Source: Bradyrhizobium hipponense (GTDB taxonomy: Bacteria; Pseudomonadota; Alphaproteobacteria; Rhizobiales; Xanthobacteraceae). From it: DNA of 64,000 bases. The first letter of the stretch is position 1. The number at the start of each line of letters is the position of its first letter. The notes under the pieces were generated by a model. It did no database searches and had not been told where the DNA came from. It saw nothing but the letters and a program-made list of their open reading frames with translations. Shown here in pieces: positions 43,314-52,144 of the stretch. Location: NCBI RefSeq assembly GCF_008123965.1, contig NZ_VSTH01000060.1, positions 1 to 64,000 of the forward strand, given 5' to 3'. A program made the translations under genes and the position numbers.

Positions 43314-43969
43314 TGATCACGCTCTACCACTGCGATGCCGCGCGCTCGTTCCGTCCGCTCTGGATGCTCGAGGAGATGGGGCTGCCATACGAGTTGAAGA
43401 TGCTGCCGTTCCCGCCGCGGGTGTTCGCCAGGGATTATCTTGCGCTCAATCCGCTCGGGACCATCCCGTTCATGATCGACGGCGAGGCGCGGATGACCGA
43501 ATCCTCCGGCATCTGCCACTATCTCGGCATCAAGCACGGGCCGACGCCGCTGATGGTGGACCCCGGCGATCCCGCCTACGGCGCGTTCCTGAACTGGATG
43601 TATTTCAGCGATGCCACGTTGACCTTCCCGCAGACGCTGGTGCTCCGGTACACCCAGCTCGAGCCGGAGGAGCGCCGCAATCCGCAGGTCGCCGGCGACT
43701 ATGCAAAATGGTTTTTGGGCCGGCTGCGCGCCGTCGAGGCCGCGACCGGGAAGAGCGAGACCTTGTGCGCCGGCCGCTTCACCGCCGCCGATATCGTGAT
43801 CGGCTATGCGCTCCGCCTTGCCGACAACATCGGACTCGCCAAGGACTTTGGGCCAAATGTCGCGGCCTATTGGGCGCGCCTGCAGCAGCGCGACGGCTTC
43901 AAGCGCGCGGTCGCCGCGGAGCAGAAGGCCGGCATCGAGCAGAACGTGGCGCCAAGGGTAAGGGCTTAA
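43313..43969 (+). CDS. Glutathione S-transferase-like protein
   Basis: This 218-residue protein has a thioredoxin-fold N-terminal domain (ITLYHCDAARSFRPLWMLEEMGLPYEL, with a Cys-x-x-x-x-Ser near the glutathione site, then NPLGTIPFMIDG and TESSGICHYL) and an all-helical C-terminal domain (WMYFSDATLTFPQ, RFTAADIVIGYAL). It may conjugate or isomerise an electrophilic intermediate of the cluster. It starts inside the stop of the dehydrogenase gene, so it is translationally coupled to it. The conjugation partner is unknown. Confidence 0.88.
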
Positions 43970-43977
43970 GCCAAGTG

Positions 43978-44118
43978 GTCGTCCTGGCGAAAGCCAGGAC
44001 CCATTACCCCAGGGAGTAGTTTGGCGAAGACTCGTGGCTGCCAGCCGACGCCATTACTCCACCTTGGGGTAATGGGTCCTGGATCGGCGCTCCGCTTCGC
44101 TGCGCTTGTCCAGGACGA
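43978..44118. repeat. Intergenic palindromic repeat, family A copy 3 (variant)
   Basis: The left arm is GTCGTCCTGG...CCAGGAC. The right arm has the same stem, but a 27-base module (44083-44109, ATCGGCGCTC...GCGCTTGT) replaces the usual short GAAG apex. Inside, ACCCATTACCCCA faces TGGGGTAATGGGT as a second perfect foldback. It fills about half of the 304-base gap before the AraC gene; the remaining bases of that gap (44119-44273) show no gene and should hold the AraC promoter. Confidence 0.85.
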
Positions 44119-44273
44119 CGTTGTTGTAAGGTTCCGAGTTGTTCCGTCATCCGTCCCCGGAACGCCGACCTTTTGCGCCTTATGACAGCGCTATCGCGCC
44201 GTGACAGCGCCCAAATTTCCGCTAAGGTGACCTCCGTCCGCAGCGGCCCGAGAGCCGCGCGAGGAGGACCCCA

Positions 44274-45074
44274 ATGGAAGATCCCGGTCGCGAATCCGAC
44301 CATTTGATGCTGATTACGCCGGAGAGGGTGTATTATGCCGGCCTGCTCGGCCGCCCGCGCAAGCGGACACCCGGCTGCTGCCACGTCTATGTGGCGGTCA
44401 AAGGCAACCTGCATCTCTCGATCGACGACGTCCACACGTCAGGCGAATTGATCGTGACCCTGCCGAACCAGCGGCACTCCATCGCCAGCGACTACCGCAC
44501 GGCGATCAGCGTGACGCTCGAACCGGAAAGCATGCCGGATGGAGCGTCGGAAGCATTGGTTGCGCGGCTCACCGGGCCAGACAAGGCTGTCTATGCCCGC
44601 AAGATCCTGGCTGCCTACGCGCTGCTGCGGCAGCGCCGCTATGGCGACATCACCACCGCCGAATTCGACGAGATGTGTTTTGGTGAGGCGCTGCCGCGCC
44701 GCGTGCTCGACCCCCGTGTGATGCGCGCGGTCGCGCGCCTCGGTCGCTTCACGGGAGAACCCGTGACGGCGGATACATGTGCGGCGGATGCCGGACTTTC
44801 CGCCTCGCGCTTCCTGCATCTGTTCAAGGAAGAGACCGGGATCTCGTTCCGCTCCTTCCGCGCCTGGAAGCGTGCGCGGCACCTGCTGCACTTCGCCAAC
44901 CAGGACCTCAACCTCGCTCATCTCGCGCAGGACATCGGCTATCCCGACAGTACCCATTTCAGCCATTCGATCCGTCGCTTCTACGGGTTGAAGCCGCGCG
45001 CGATCTTCGTCGGCTCGCGCGACCTCGCGATCTATCGCAGCAGCGAGACGGTGAGGCTCGCGGAGGCGAGCTAG
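44274..45074 (+). CDS. AraC-family transcriptional regulator
   Basis: This 266-residue regulator has an N-terminal cupin-like sensory part (YAGLLGRPRKRTPGCCHVYVAVKGNLHLSI, LPNQRHSI) and a C-terminal AraC-type double helix-turn-helix (TADTCAADAGLSASRFLHLFKEETGISFRSFRAWKRA, then LAHLAQDIGYPDSTHFSHSIRRFYGLKPR). It sits between the dehydrogenase/GST genes and the BKACE/carboxylase genes, all rightward, so it is a good candidate to control one or both. The effector is unknown. Confidence 0.9.
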   Translation: MEDPGRESDHLMLITPERVYYAGLLGRPRKRTPGCCHVYVAVKGNLHLSIDDVHTSGELIVTLPNQRHSIASDYRTAISVTLEPESMPDGASEALVARLTGPDKAVYARKILAAYALLRQRRYGDITTAEFDEMCFGEALPRRVLDPRVMRAVARLGRFTGEPVTADTCAADAGLSASRFLHLFKEETGISFRSFRAWKRARHLLHFANQDLNLAHLAQDIGYPDSTHFSHSIRRFYGLKPRAIFVGSRDLAIYRSSETVRLAEAS

Positions 45075-45094
45075 CATCGCCTTTCGCGATTCTT

Positions 45095-45188
45095 CGTAGG
45101 GTGGGCAAAGCGAAGCGTGCCCACCACCTCCGCCGCGATCGTGGAGAGATGGTGGGCACGGCGCAAGAGCGCCTTTGCCCACCCTACG
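45095..45188. repeat. Intergenic palindromic repeat, family D copy 1
   Basis: The arms CGTAGGGTGGGCAAAG and CTTTGCCCACCCTACG are perfect complements, with GCGTGCCCACCA / TGGTGGGCACG inside. It lies between the AraC gene and the BKACE gene, 112 bases before the latter. A second copy is at 50058. Confidence 0.85.
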
Positions 45189-45300
45189 ATTTCTCGTGTC
45201 TTTTCAGCTTCTCCGCGCAAGAAGCCGCATGCCGCGTGTCACATGATCGCAGGCGTTGAATTCTCAACGTGCGAGATATCCAGGTCATGGGCGAAGACGC

Positions 45301-46167
45301 ATGAGCGACAAGGTCGTCATCACCTGCGCGCTGAACGGCGTGCTCACCGACCCGAAGCAGCACAACGTGCCGGTCACGCCGGAGCAGATGGCGCGCGAGG
45401 CCAAGGCTGCGTTCGATGCCGGCGCCAGCATCATGCACATCCATCTGCGCCAGCAGGCGCCGGACAAGGGGCACCTGCCGTCCTGGGAGGTCAGCGTCAG
45501 CAAGGAAATTCAGCAGGCGATCCGCGAGGCCTGTCCCGGCGTGATCATCAACCACACCTCCGGCGTCTCCGGGCCGAACTACAGCGGCGCGCTCGATTGC
45601 ATCCGCGAAACCAGGCCGGAGATCGCCGCCTGCAACGCCGGCTCGTTGAATTACCTGAAGGTCAAGGCCGACAACACATGGGCATGGCCGCCGATGATGT
45701 TCGACAACTCGGTCGAAAAGGTGAAGGACTATCTCGACGTCATGAACGCGGTCGGCACCATCCCGGAGTTCGAATGCTTTGACGTCGGCATCGTCTGCTG
45801 CGTCGGCATGTACAACCAGGTCGGCATGTACAGCGGCCCGCTGGAGTACAATTTCGTGATGGGCGTGGCGTCCGGCATGCCGTCGGATCCCGATCTGCTG
45901 CCGATCCTGCTCAAGCTGAAGCGCCCCGAGGCGCATTGGCAGGTCACGGCGATCGGACGTGAAGAGATCTGGCCGCTGCACCAGCGCTGTGCCGAGCTCG
46001 GCGGTCATCTGCGCACCGGTCTGGAGGACACCTTCTATCTCGCCGACGGCAAGAAGGTGACCTCGAACGGCCAGCTGATCGAGGCCGCTGCCGCCTGCGC
46101 GCGCCGCGCCGGCCGCGAGATCGCGAGCCCGGCCGAGGCGCGGAAGATCTTTGGGACGAATCGGTAA
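45301..46167 (+). CDS. Beta-keto acid cleavage enzyme (BKACE, DUF849 family)
   Basis: This 288-residue TIM-barrel enzyme has the zinc-binding motif MHIHLR (H46, H48, same numbering as the 3-keto-5-aminohexanoate cleavage enzyme Kce) and the conserved Glu in GLEDT (E242). Also present are IINHTSG, and CNAGSLNYLK near the substrate pocket. Family members condense a beta-keto acid with acetyl-CoA, releasing acetoacetate and a CoA ester; the substrate varies and is not evident. The ATG at 45301 follows a short overlap-free leader. It precedes the carboxylase genes by about 145 bases. Confidence 0.9.
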   Translation: MSDKVVITCALNGVLTDPKQHNVPVTPEQMAREAKAAFDAGASIMHIHLRQQAPDKGHLPSWEVSVSKEIQQAIREACPGVIINHTSGVSGPNYSGALDCIRETRPEIAACNAGSLNYLKVKADNTWAWPPMMFDNSVEKVKDYLDVMNAVGTIPEFECFDVGIVCCVGMYNQVGMYSGPLEYNFVMGVASGMPSDPDLLPILLKLKRPEAHWQVTAIGREEIWPLHQRCAELGGHLRTGLEDTFYLADGKKVTSNGQLIEAAAACARRAGREIASPAEARKIFGTNR

Positions 46168-46180
46168 GTATCGCCTCAAC

Positions 46181-46300
46181 CGTCATTGCGAGCGGCTTGT
46201 CCGCCGAAGCTCGAAGAGCGAAGGCGGAAGCGAAGCAATCCAGAAGGTCTCCGTGGAAGCAGTCTGGATTGCTTCGTCGCTGCGCTCCTCGCAATGACGA
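46181..46300. repeat. Intergenic palindromic repeat, family B copy 3 with inserted G module
   Basis: The outer arms CGTCATTGCGAG and CTCGCAATGACG are as in the other B copies. The left arm is interrupted by the CTTGTCCGCCG...GAAGGCGGA module that also occurs alone near 32490. It lies between the BKACE gene and the carboxylase beta gene, ending 12 bases before the start codon. Confidence 0.85.
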
Positions 46301-46312
46301 GCAGGAAATGTC

Positions 46313-47929
46313 ATGTCCACCATCGAAAATACCATCTCCTCCGGCAGCGCGGCCTACCACGCCAATCGCGACGGCATGCTCGCCTTGATCGACCGCATGC
46401 GCGCGCTGGAGGAACGCACGCGCGCGGCGTCCGCCGCAGCCAAGGATCGCTTTCACAAGCGTGGCCAGCTGCTGCCGCGCGAGCGCGTCGCGCTGGTGCT
46501 CGACCCCGGCGCGCCTTTCATCGAGCTGTCGACGCTCGCCGGCTACATGTTCGATGTGCCCGATGCGAGCAAGAGCGTCCCCGGTGGCGGCGTCATTGCC
46601 GGCATCGGCTTCGTCTCGGGCATCCGCTGCATGGTCAGCGCCAACGATGCCGGCATCGATGCCGGCGCGCTCCAGCCCTATGGCCTCGACAAGACACTGC
46701 GGGTGCAGGAGCTCGCACTGGAGAACAAGTTGCCCTACGTCCAGCTGGTCGAAAGCGCCGGCGCCAATCTGTTGCGCTACCGCGTCGAGGACTTTGTTCG
46801 TGGCGGCAACATCTTTCGCAACCTTGCGCGGCTCTCGGCGGCAGGCCTGCCGGTCGTCACCGTCACCCATGGATCCTCCACCGCAGGCGGTGCCTACCAG
46901 ACCGGCCTGTCCGACTACATCGTCATGGTGCGCGGCCGCACCCGCGCGTTCCTCGCCGGGCCGCCGCTGCTGAAGGCCGCAACCGGCGAGGTCGCCAGCG
47001 AAGAAGAGCTCGGCGGCGCCGAGATGCACACGCAAATCTCCGGCCTCGGCGACTATCTCGCCGAGGACGACCGTGACGCACTGCGCATCGCACGCGAGAT
47101 CATGGCGGCGCTGGAGTGGGAGCGGCCGGGCAGGGCAGCTCCTCAATTCAAACTGCCGCGCTACGACCAGGACGAGCTGCTCGGCATCATGCCGATGGAC
47201 CACAAGCGCTCCGTGGACATGAAGCAGGTGATCGCGCGTATCGTCGATGATTCCGACTTTACCGAGATGGCGTCGAATTACGGCCCCGCCACCGTCTGCG
47301 GCCATGCCCGCATCGAGGGGCAGGCGATCGGCATCATCACCAACAACGGTCCGCTTGATCCGGCCGGCGCCAACAAGGCGACGCATTTCATCCATGCCTG
47401 CTGCCAGACCCGCACGCCGCTGCTGTATCTGAACAACACCACCGGCTACATGGTGGGCAAAGCTTACGAAGAAGCCGGCATGATCAAGCACGGATCGAAG
47501 ATGATCCAGGCCGTGACCTCGGCGACGGTGCCGCAGATCACCATCTATTGCGGCGCCTCATTCGGCGCCGGCAATTACGGCATGTGCGGCCGCGGCTTCC
47601 ATCCACGCTTCTGCTTCGCCTGGCCCAACGCCAAGACCGCCGTGATGGGCGGCGAGCAGGCCGCCGAAACCATGGCAATTGTGACTGAGGCTGCCGCAGC
47701 ACGGCGCGGCAAGCCGATCGAGAAGGAAAAGCTCGAGGCCATGAAGGCGCAGATCGTCGGCGTCTTCGACGGCCAGATGGACGTGTTCTCGACCAGCGCC
47801 CGCGTGCTCGACGATGGCGTGATCGATCCGCGCGACACCCGCGCGGTGCTATCCGAAGTGCTCGCGATCTGCCGCGAGGGCGACGCGCGCTCGCCCCAGC
47901 GCATGCAGTTCTCGGTGGCCCGCCCATGA
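46313..47929 (+). CDS. Acyl-CoA carboxylase, carboxyltransferase (beta) subunit
   Basis: This 538-residue carboxyltransferase has two crotonase-like halves: ...LLPRERVALVLDPGAPFIELS, GIRCMVSANDAGIDAGALQP, STAGGAYQTGLSDY in the first, and IITNNGPLDPAGANKATHFI, YLNNTTGYMVGKAYEEAGMIKHGSKMI, GNYGMCGRGFHPRFCFAWPNAKTAVMGGEQAAE in the second. This is the pattern of methylcrotonyl- and geranyl-CoA carboxylases, and the length equals AtuC as I remember it. It should move CO2 from biotin to a 3-methyl-enoyl-CoA. The stop overlaps the alpha-subunit start (ATGA). Confidence 0.92.
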   Translation: MSTIENTISSGSAAYHANRDGMLALIDRMRALEERTRAASAAAKDRFHKRGQLLPRERVALVLDPGAPFIELSTLAGYMFDVPDASKSVPGGGVIAGIGFVSGIRCMVSANDAGIDAGALQPYGLDKTLRVQELALENKLPYVQLVESAGANLLRYRVEDFVRGGNIFRNLARLSAAGLPVVTVTHGSSTAGGAYQTGLSDYIVMVRGRTRAFLAGPPLLKAATGEVASEEELGGAEMHTQISGLGDYLAEDDRDALRIAREIMAALEWERPGRAAPQFKLPRYDQDELLGIMPMDHKRSVDMKQVIARIVDDSDFTEMASNYGPATVCGHARIEGQAIGIITNNGPLDPAGANKATHFIHACCQTRTPLLYLNNTTGYMVGKAYEEAGMIKHGSKMIQAVTSATVPQITIYCGASFGAGNYGMCGRGFHPRFCFAWPNAKTAVMGGEQAAETMAIVTEAAAARRGKPIEKEKLEAMKAQIVGVFDGQMDVFSTSARVLDDGVIDPRDTRAVLSEVLAICREGDARSPQRMQFSVARP

Positions 47930-49902
47930 GGAACGGATCAGTGCAGCATCGGCCGTTCTTCAAGGTGTTGATCGCCAACCGCGGCGAGATCGCGCTGCGC
48001 GTGATGCGCAGCGCGCGGCGGCTCGGACTTGGTGTCGTCGCGGTCTATTCGGATGCCGATCGCGATGCGCTGAATGTGCGGCAAGCCGACCAGGCCGTGC
48101 GCATCGGCGAAGCGCTGCCGGCGCAATCCTATCTCAACATCGCCGCCATCATTGCCGCGGCGAAGGCCAGCAGCGCGGACGCCGTGCATCCCGGCTATGG
48201 CTTCCTCGCCGAGAACGAGGCGTTCGCGCAGGCCTGCAAGGATGCGGGCCTCGTCTTCATCGGCCCGTCGCCGCAGGCGATCGAGGCGATGGGCAACAAG
48301 GCGGGCGCCAAGGCGATCATGAAGAAGGCCGGCGTGCCTTGCGTGCCCGGTTACCAGGGCGCCGATCAGGCCGACGAGGTCATGCTCGCCGAGGCCAGAA
48401 AGATCGGCTTCCCCGTGATGATCAAGGCGGTCGCCGGCGGCGGCGGCCGCGGCATGCGGCTCGTGGCCGACGCGGCTTCGTTTCCCGATGCGCTGCGCAG
48501 CGCGCGCTCCGAAGCCAAGACGGCCTTTGGCGATCCAACGGTGATCCTCGAACGCGCCATCCAGAATCCTCGCCATATCGAGATTCAGGTCTTCGGAGAC
48601 AGCCACGGCAGCGCCATCCATCTCGGCGAGCGCGACTGCTCGGTACAGCGGCGCCATCAGAAGCTGATCGAGGAGGCGCCGTCGCCGGCAGTGACGCCAG
48701 AGCTCCGCGCGAAAATGGGCGAGGTCGCCGTCGCCGCGGTCAGGGCCCTGCGCTATGAGGGCGCCGGCACGCTGGAATTCCTGCTCGACCCAAGCGGCGA
48801 ATTCTACTTCATGGAGATGAACGCGCGCCTCCAGGTCGAGCATCCCGTGACGGAAGCGATCACCGGTCTCGATCTCGTCGAATTGCAACTGCGCATCGCG
48901 CGTGGCGAGCCGCTGCCGGTGAAGCAGCAGGACATCAGGTTCTCGGGCCATGCCATCGAGGTCCGGCTGTGCTCGGAAGATGCCGCGCACGATTTCATGC
49001 CGCAGTCCGGTCGCATGGCGCGCTGGCAGGTGCCGGATGGATTGCGCGTCGAACACGCGTTGCAATCGGGTTCGGAGATTCCGCCGTTCTACGATTCCAT
49101 GATCGCCAAGGTGATCAGCCATGGCATGACGCGCGAGGAGGCGCGAGGGCGCCTGATCGTCGGCCTGGAGCAGCTCACCGCCTTCGGCGTGACCACCAAT
49201 CAGGCCTTCCTGATGTCGTGCCTGCGCCATCCCGGTTTTGCCAGGGGCGAGGCGACCACGGCTTTCATCGGCGCGCATCGCGATGAGCTGCTGGCGCCAC
49301 GGCAGGATAGCGCGTTCGAGACAGCCCTGGCGGGTCTCTTGCTTTACGTCACGAGCCCCCTCGCGCCGCCATGGCGCGGCGGACGGAGTCTGGCGGCAAC
49401 GTTTCCGCTGCCCGCGAAGATCGAGATCACCGGCCACACGGGTGAGGTCGAGGTCACCCGCGAACGCGACGGCGGCTTCACGGTTGCGGTCGGCGGTCGC
49501 CAGGACAGGTTCGAGATCGATCAGCTCGATGCCGACACGGTTCGCTTCCGCCATGACGGCGTCATGGACAGCGCAAATTTTTTGCGCGACGGCGACCGGC
49601 TCTACATTCAGCACCGCGGCGTCCCGCTTGCGGTCATCGATCTCACCCTCACCGCGCCAAAATCCGCCGCAACCAACGGCGGCGACGGCAAGGTCCGCGC
49701 CGCCATGAACGGCCGCGTGGTCGCCGTCCTGGTCAAGCCGGGCGAGCGTGTCAGCGCCAGCCAGCCGGTGCTGATACTGGAAGCCATGAAGATGGAGCAC
49801 GTCCACAAGGCCGGCATCGACGGCGTAATCGCGGCCATCGAGGTCAACGAGGGCGAGCAGGTTACGACGGGCCGGATCGTGGTCGAGATTGGGGCGGGGT
49901 AG
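47926..49902 (+). CDS. Acyl-CoA carboxylase, biotin carboxylase/BCCP (alpha) subunit
   Basis: This 658-residue alpha subunit has an N-terminal biotin carboxylase (KVLIANRGEIALRVMRSARR, GGGGRGMRLV, HIEIQVFGDSHG, EMNARLQVEHPVTEAITG) and a middle linking region. The C-terminal biotinyl domain has the biotin Lys at K622 in EAMKMEH. It carboxylates biotin with ATP and bicarbonate for the preceding subunit. The 4-base ATGA overlap makes the two subunits translationally coupled. Length and order agree with MccA/AtuF-type subunits. Confidence 0.94.
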   Translation: MRNGSVQHRPFFKVLIANRGEIALRVMRSARRLGLGVVAVYSDADRDALNVRQADQAVRIGEALPAQSYLNIAAIIAAAKASSADAVHPGYGFLAENEAFAQACKDAGLVFIGPSPQAIEAMGNKAGAKAIMKKAGVPCVPGYQGADQADEVMLAEARKIGFPVMIKAVAGGGGRGMRLVADAASFPDALRSARSEAKTAFGDPTVILERAIQNPRHIEIQVFGDSHGSAIHLGERDCSVQRRHQKLIEEAPSPAVTPELRAKMGEVAVAAVRALRYEGAGTLEFLLDPSGEFYFMEMNARLQVEHPVTEAITGLDLVELQLRIARGEPLPVKQQDIRFSGHAIEVRLCSEDAAHDFMPQSGRMARWQVPDGLRVEHALQSGSEIPPFYDSMIAKVISHGMTREEARGRLIVGLEQLTAFGVTTNQAFLMSCLRHPGFARGEATTAFIGAHRDELLAPRQDSAFETALAGLLLYVTSPLAPPWRGGRSLAATFPLPAKIEITGHTGEVEVTRERDGGFTVAVGGRQDRFEIDQLDADTVRFRHDGVMDSANFLRDGDRLYIQHRGVPLAVIDLTLTAPKSAATNGGDGKVRAAMNGRVVAVLVKPGERVSASQPVLILEAMKMEHVHKAGIDGVIAAIEVNEGEQVTTGRIVVEIGAG

Positions 49903-49913
49903 GCTTCATACTC

Positions 49914-49993
49914 CGTCATTGCGAGCGCAGCGAAGCAATCCAGACTGCCGCTGCGGAAGGATTCTGGATTGCTTCGCTGCGCCCGCAATGACG
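49914..49993. repeat. Intergenic palindromic repeat, family B copy 4
   Basis: The arms CGTCATTGCGAGC and GCCCGCAATGACG, with GAAGCAATCC / GGATTGCTTC inside, form a foldback with one mismatch in the right arm. It follows the carboxylase operon and lies just before a family D copy. Confidence 0.85.
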
Positions 49994-50057
49994 ATGGGGA
50001 TGGAGCCATTCGCCAACCCCGATCGTCGTCCCGGCGTCTGTTGCTGCGCCCGAGATT

Positions 50058-50148
50058 GTAGGGTGGGCAAAGGCGCTTAGCGCCGTGCCCACCATCGTGC
50101 GGCAATTGCGGTTGTGATGGTGGGCACGCTTCGCTTTGCCCACCCTAC
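50058..50148. repeat. Intergenic palindromic repeat, family D copy 2
   Basis: The arms GTAGGGTGGGCAAAG and CTTTGCCCACCCTAC enclose GTGCCCACCA and TGGTGGGCAC. It sits between the convergent carboxylase and peptide-ATPase genes, touching the latter's stop at 50145. Confidence 0.85.
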
Positions 50149-51140
50149 GGGATCGAGTTTGGCCGCCCCGTCCCCTCATTCAGCAAGCACGCCACGTGGT
50201 GCCCGTCGCCGGCCTCCATCAGCCCCGGCCGCTCGATCTTGCATCGTTCCATCGCAAACCGACACCGGGTGTGAAACGCGCAGCCCGAGGGCGGATTGAC
50301 CGGGCTCGGCACGTCGCCGTCGACCAGCGGTGTGAGCTTTTTGGCAAGCGGGTTGGCGATCGGTACCGAGGCGAGCAGAGCTTGCGTATAGGGATGGCGC
50401 GGATTGCGGAACAGCTCGTCCTTGTCGGCGATCTCGACGATGCGGCCGAGATACATCACGGCGACGCGGTGGCTGATATGGGCGACCACCGCGAGGTCAT
50501 GCGCGATGAAAAGGTAGGAGAAGCCGTGCTGCCGTTGCAAATCGATCAGCAGGTTGATCACCTGCGCCTGGATCGAGACGTCGAGCGCCGAGACCGGCTC
50601 GTCGCACACGATCAGGCGCGGCCCGAGCGCAAGCGCGCGGGCAATGCAGATACGCTGGCGCTGTCCGCCGGAAAACTGATGCGGGAAGCTGCGCATCTGG
50701 TCGGGCCTTAAGCCCACCTGCTCGAACAGCTTTGCGGTACGTGCCTCCAGTGCTTTGCCGCTGGCGAGACCATGCACGGCCAGTGGCTCGCCGACGATGT
50801 CGCCCGCAGTCATGCGCGGATTGAGCGAGGCGAATGGGTCCTGGAACACGATCTGCATCGAACGGCGATGCGGCCGAAGCGCAGTCTTCGAGAGGTGGGT
50901 GATGTCCTCGCCACCGAGGCGGATATGCCCAGATGTCGGCTCGACCAGCCGCAGCACGCTGCGCGCCACCGTCGATTTGCCGCAGCCGGATTCTCCGACC
51001 AGCCCCAGTGTCTCCCCAACACCCACCGAGAACGAGACGCCGTCGACTGCGTGCACGGTGCCGACCTGCCGGCGCAACACGCCGGCGCGCACCGGATAGT
51101 GCTTTGTCAGATCGGTGACCTCCAGCAGCGCCTCGGTCAT
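50145..51140 (-). CDS. Dipeptide/oligopeptide-type ABC transporter ATPase (DppF-like)
   Basis: This 331-residue ATPase has Walker A GESGCGKSTVARSVL, Q-loop VFQDPFASLNPRM, signature FSGGQRQRICIARAL, Walker B LIVCDEPVSALDVS and H-loop FIAHDLAVV. The C-terminal oligopeptide-type extension (GCAFHTRCRFAMERC) has the Cys cluster that holds a metal centre in this family. Its ATG overlaps the stop of the upstream ATPase by 4 bases. It is the last of five genes of one transporter operon. Substrate unknown: peptides, opines or other small solutes. Confidence 0.93.
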   Translation of the reverse strand: MTEALLEVTDLTKHYPVRAGVLRRQVGTVHAVDGVSFSVGVGETLGLVGESGCGKSTVARSVLRLVEPTSGHIRLGGEDITHLSKTALRPHRRSMQIVFQDPFASLNPRMTAGDIVGEPLAVHGLASGKALEARTAKLFEQVGLRPDQMRSFPHQFSGGQRQRICIARALALGPRLIVCDEPVSALDVSIQAQVINLLIDLQRQHGFSYLFIAHDLAVVAHISHRVAVMYLGRIVEIADKDELFRNPRHPYTQALLASVPIANPLAKKLTPLVDGDVPSPVNPPSGCAFHTRCRFAMERCKIERPGLMEAGDGHHVACLLNEGTGRPNSIP

Positions 51141-52144
51141 GCCACCTCCGCGATTTCGGCCGCGCGCCAGCAGGCGGCGAGATGGCCGCCGCCCCAATCG
51201 GCGAGCGGTGGATACTCGGCCTCGCAATGCTTGATCGCGAGCTTGCAGCGCGGCGCAAAGGGGCAGCCGGGCGGTAGCCGGACCAGTGACGGTACCGTCC
51301 CGGGAATTTCGTTCAGTCGCGCCTGCGCGGCAAGACCGGACGCCGGCACCGCCGGGATCGAGGCCATCAGCCCGCGCGTATAGGGATGCTTTGGCGCGGC
51401 AAACAGCGCCTCGACGCTGGCTTCCTCGACCTTCTTCCCGGCATACATCACGATGACGCGCTGCGCCGTCTGGGCGACGACACCGAGATCGTGCGTGATC
51501 AGCACGAGGCCGGTGCCGAGTTCTTTCTGAAGGTCGAGGATGAGTGCCAGAATCTGCGCCTGGATGGTGACATCAAGCGCGGTGGTCGGCTCGTCCGCGA
51601 TCAGCAGCGCCGGCCGGCAAGCCAATGCCATCGCGATCATCGCGCGCTGGCGCATGCCGCCGGAGAGCTGATGCGGATATTCCCTCGCGCGCCGCGCCGG
51701 CTCGGGAATGCGCACCAGCCGCAGCATCTCGACTGCGATGTCCTGGGCCTCCCGGTTCGGCATAGCCCGGTGCAGCCGCACGGCCTCAGCGATCTGGTCG
51801 CCGATCCGCATGACGGGATTGAGCGAGGTCATCGGCTCCTGGAAGATCATGGAGATGCGATTGCCGCGGATCGCGCGCATCCTTGTCTCGTCCAGCGCCA
51901 ATAATTCGGTGCCTTCGAGCGTGACGGAGCCGCCGACGATGCGCCCGGGCGGATCGGGGACGAGCCGCATCAGCGACAGCGCGGTCACGCTCTTGCCGCA
52001 GCCGGATTCGCCGACGATCGCCAGCGTCTCGCCGCGCCTGACGGTGAATGAGACGTCGTCGACCGCCTTGAACAGACCGGAGTTCGTGAAGAACACCGTC
52101 TTCAGGTTCTTCACCTCCAGCACGAGATCGGTTGCTTCTTTCAT
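51137..52144 (-). CDS. Dipeptide/oligopeptide-type ABC transporter ATPase (DppD-like)
   Basis: This 335-residue ATPase has Walker A GESGCGKSVTALSLM, Q-loop IFQEPMTSLNPVM, signature LSGGMRQRAMIAMAL, Walker B LLIADEPTTALDVT, H-loop LITHDLGVV and the C-terminal GCPFAPRCKLAIKHC Cys motif. The start is the ATG at 52144, which shares one base with the upstream permease stop (TGATG). The open frame runs much further upstream into the permease, but that part is out of frame with it and has no homology. Confidence 0.92.
   Translation of the reverse strand: MKEATDLVLEVKNLKTVFFTNSGLFKAVDDVSFTVRRGETLAIVGESGCGKSVTALSLMRLVPDPPGRIVGGSVTLEGTELLALDETRMRAIRGNRISMIFQEPMTSLNPVMRIGDQIAEAVRLHRAMPNREAQDIAVEMLRLVRIPEPARRAREYPHQLSGGMRQRAMIAMALACRPALLIADEPTTALDVTIQAQILALILDLQKELGTGLVLITHDLGVVAQTAQRVIVMYAGKKVEEASVEALFAAPKHPYTRGLMASIPAVPASGLAAQARLNEIPGTVPSLVRLPPGCPFAPRCKLAIKHCEAEYPPLADWGGGHLAACWRAAEIAEVA

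Noticed and set aside
47938..49806. A 622-codon open frame antisense to the carboxylase alpha subunit
   Set aside because: It lies fully within a gene with unmistakable biotin-carboxylase motifs and its translation is low-complexity His/Ala/Arg-rich text with no family resemblance; GC-rich codons leave the opposite strand free of stops.
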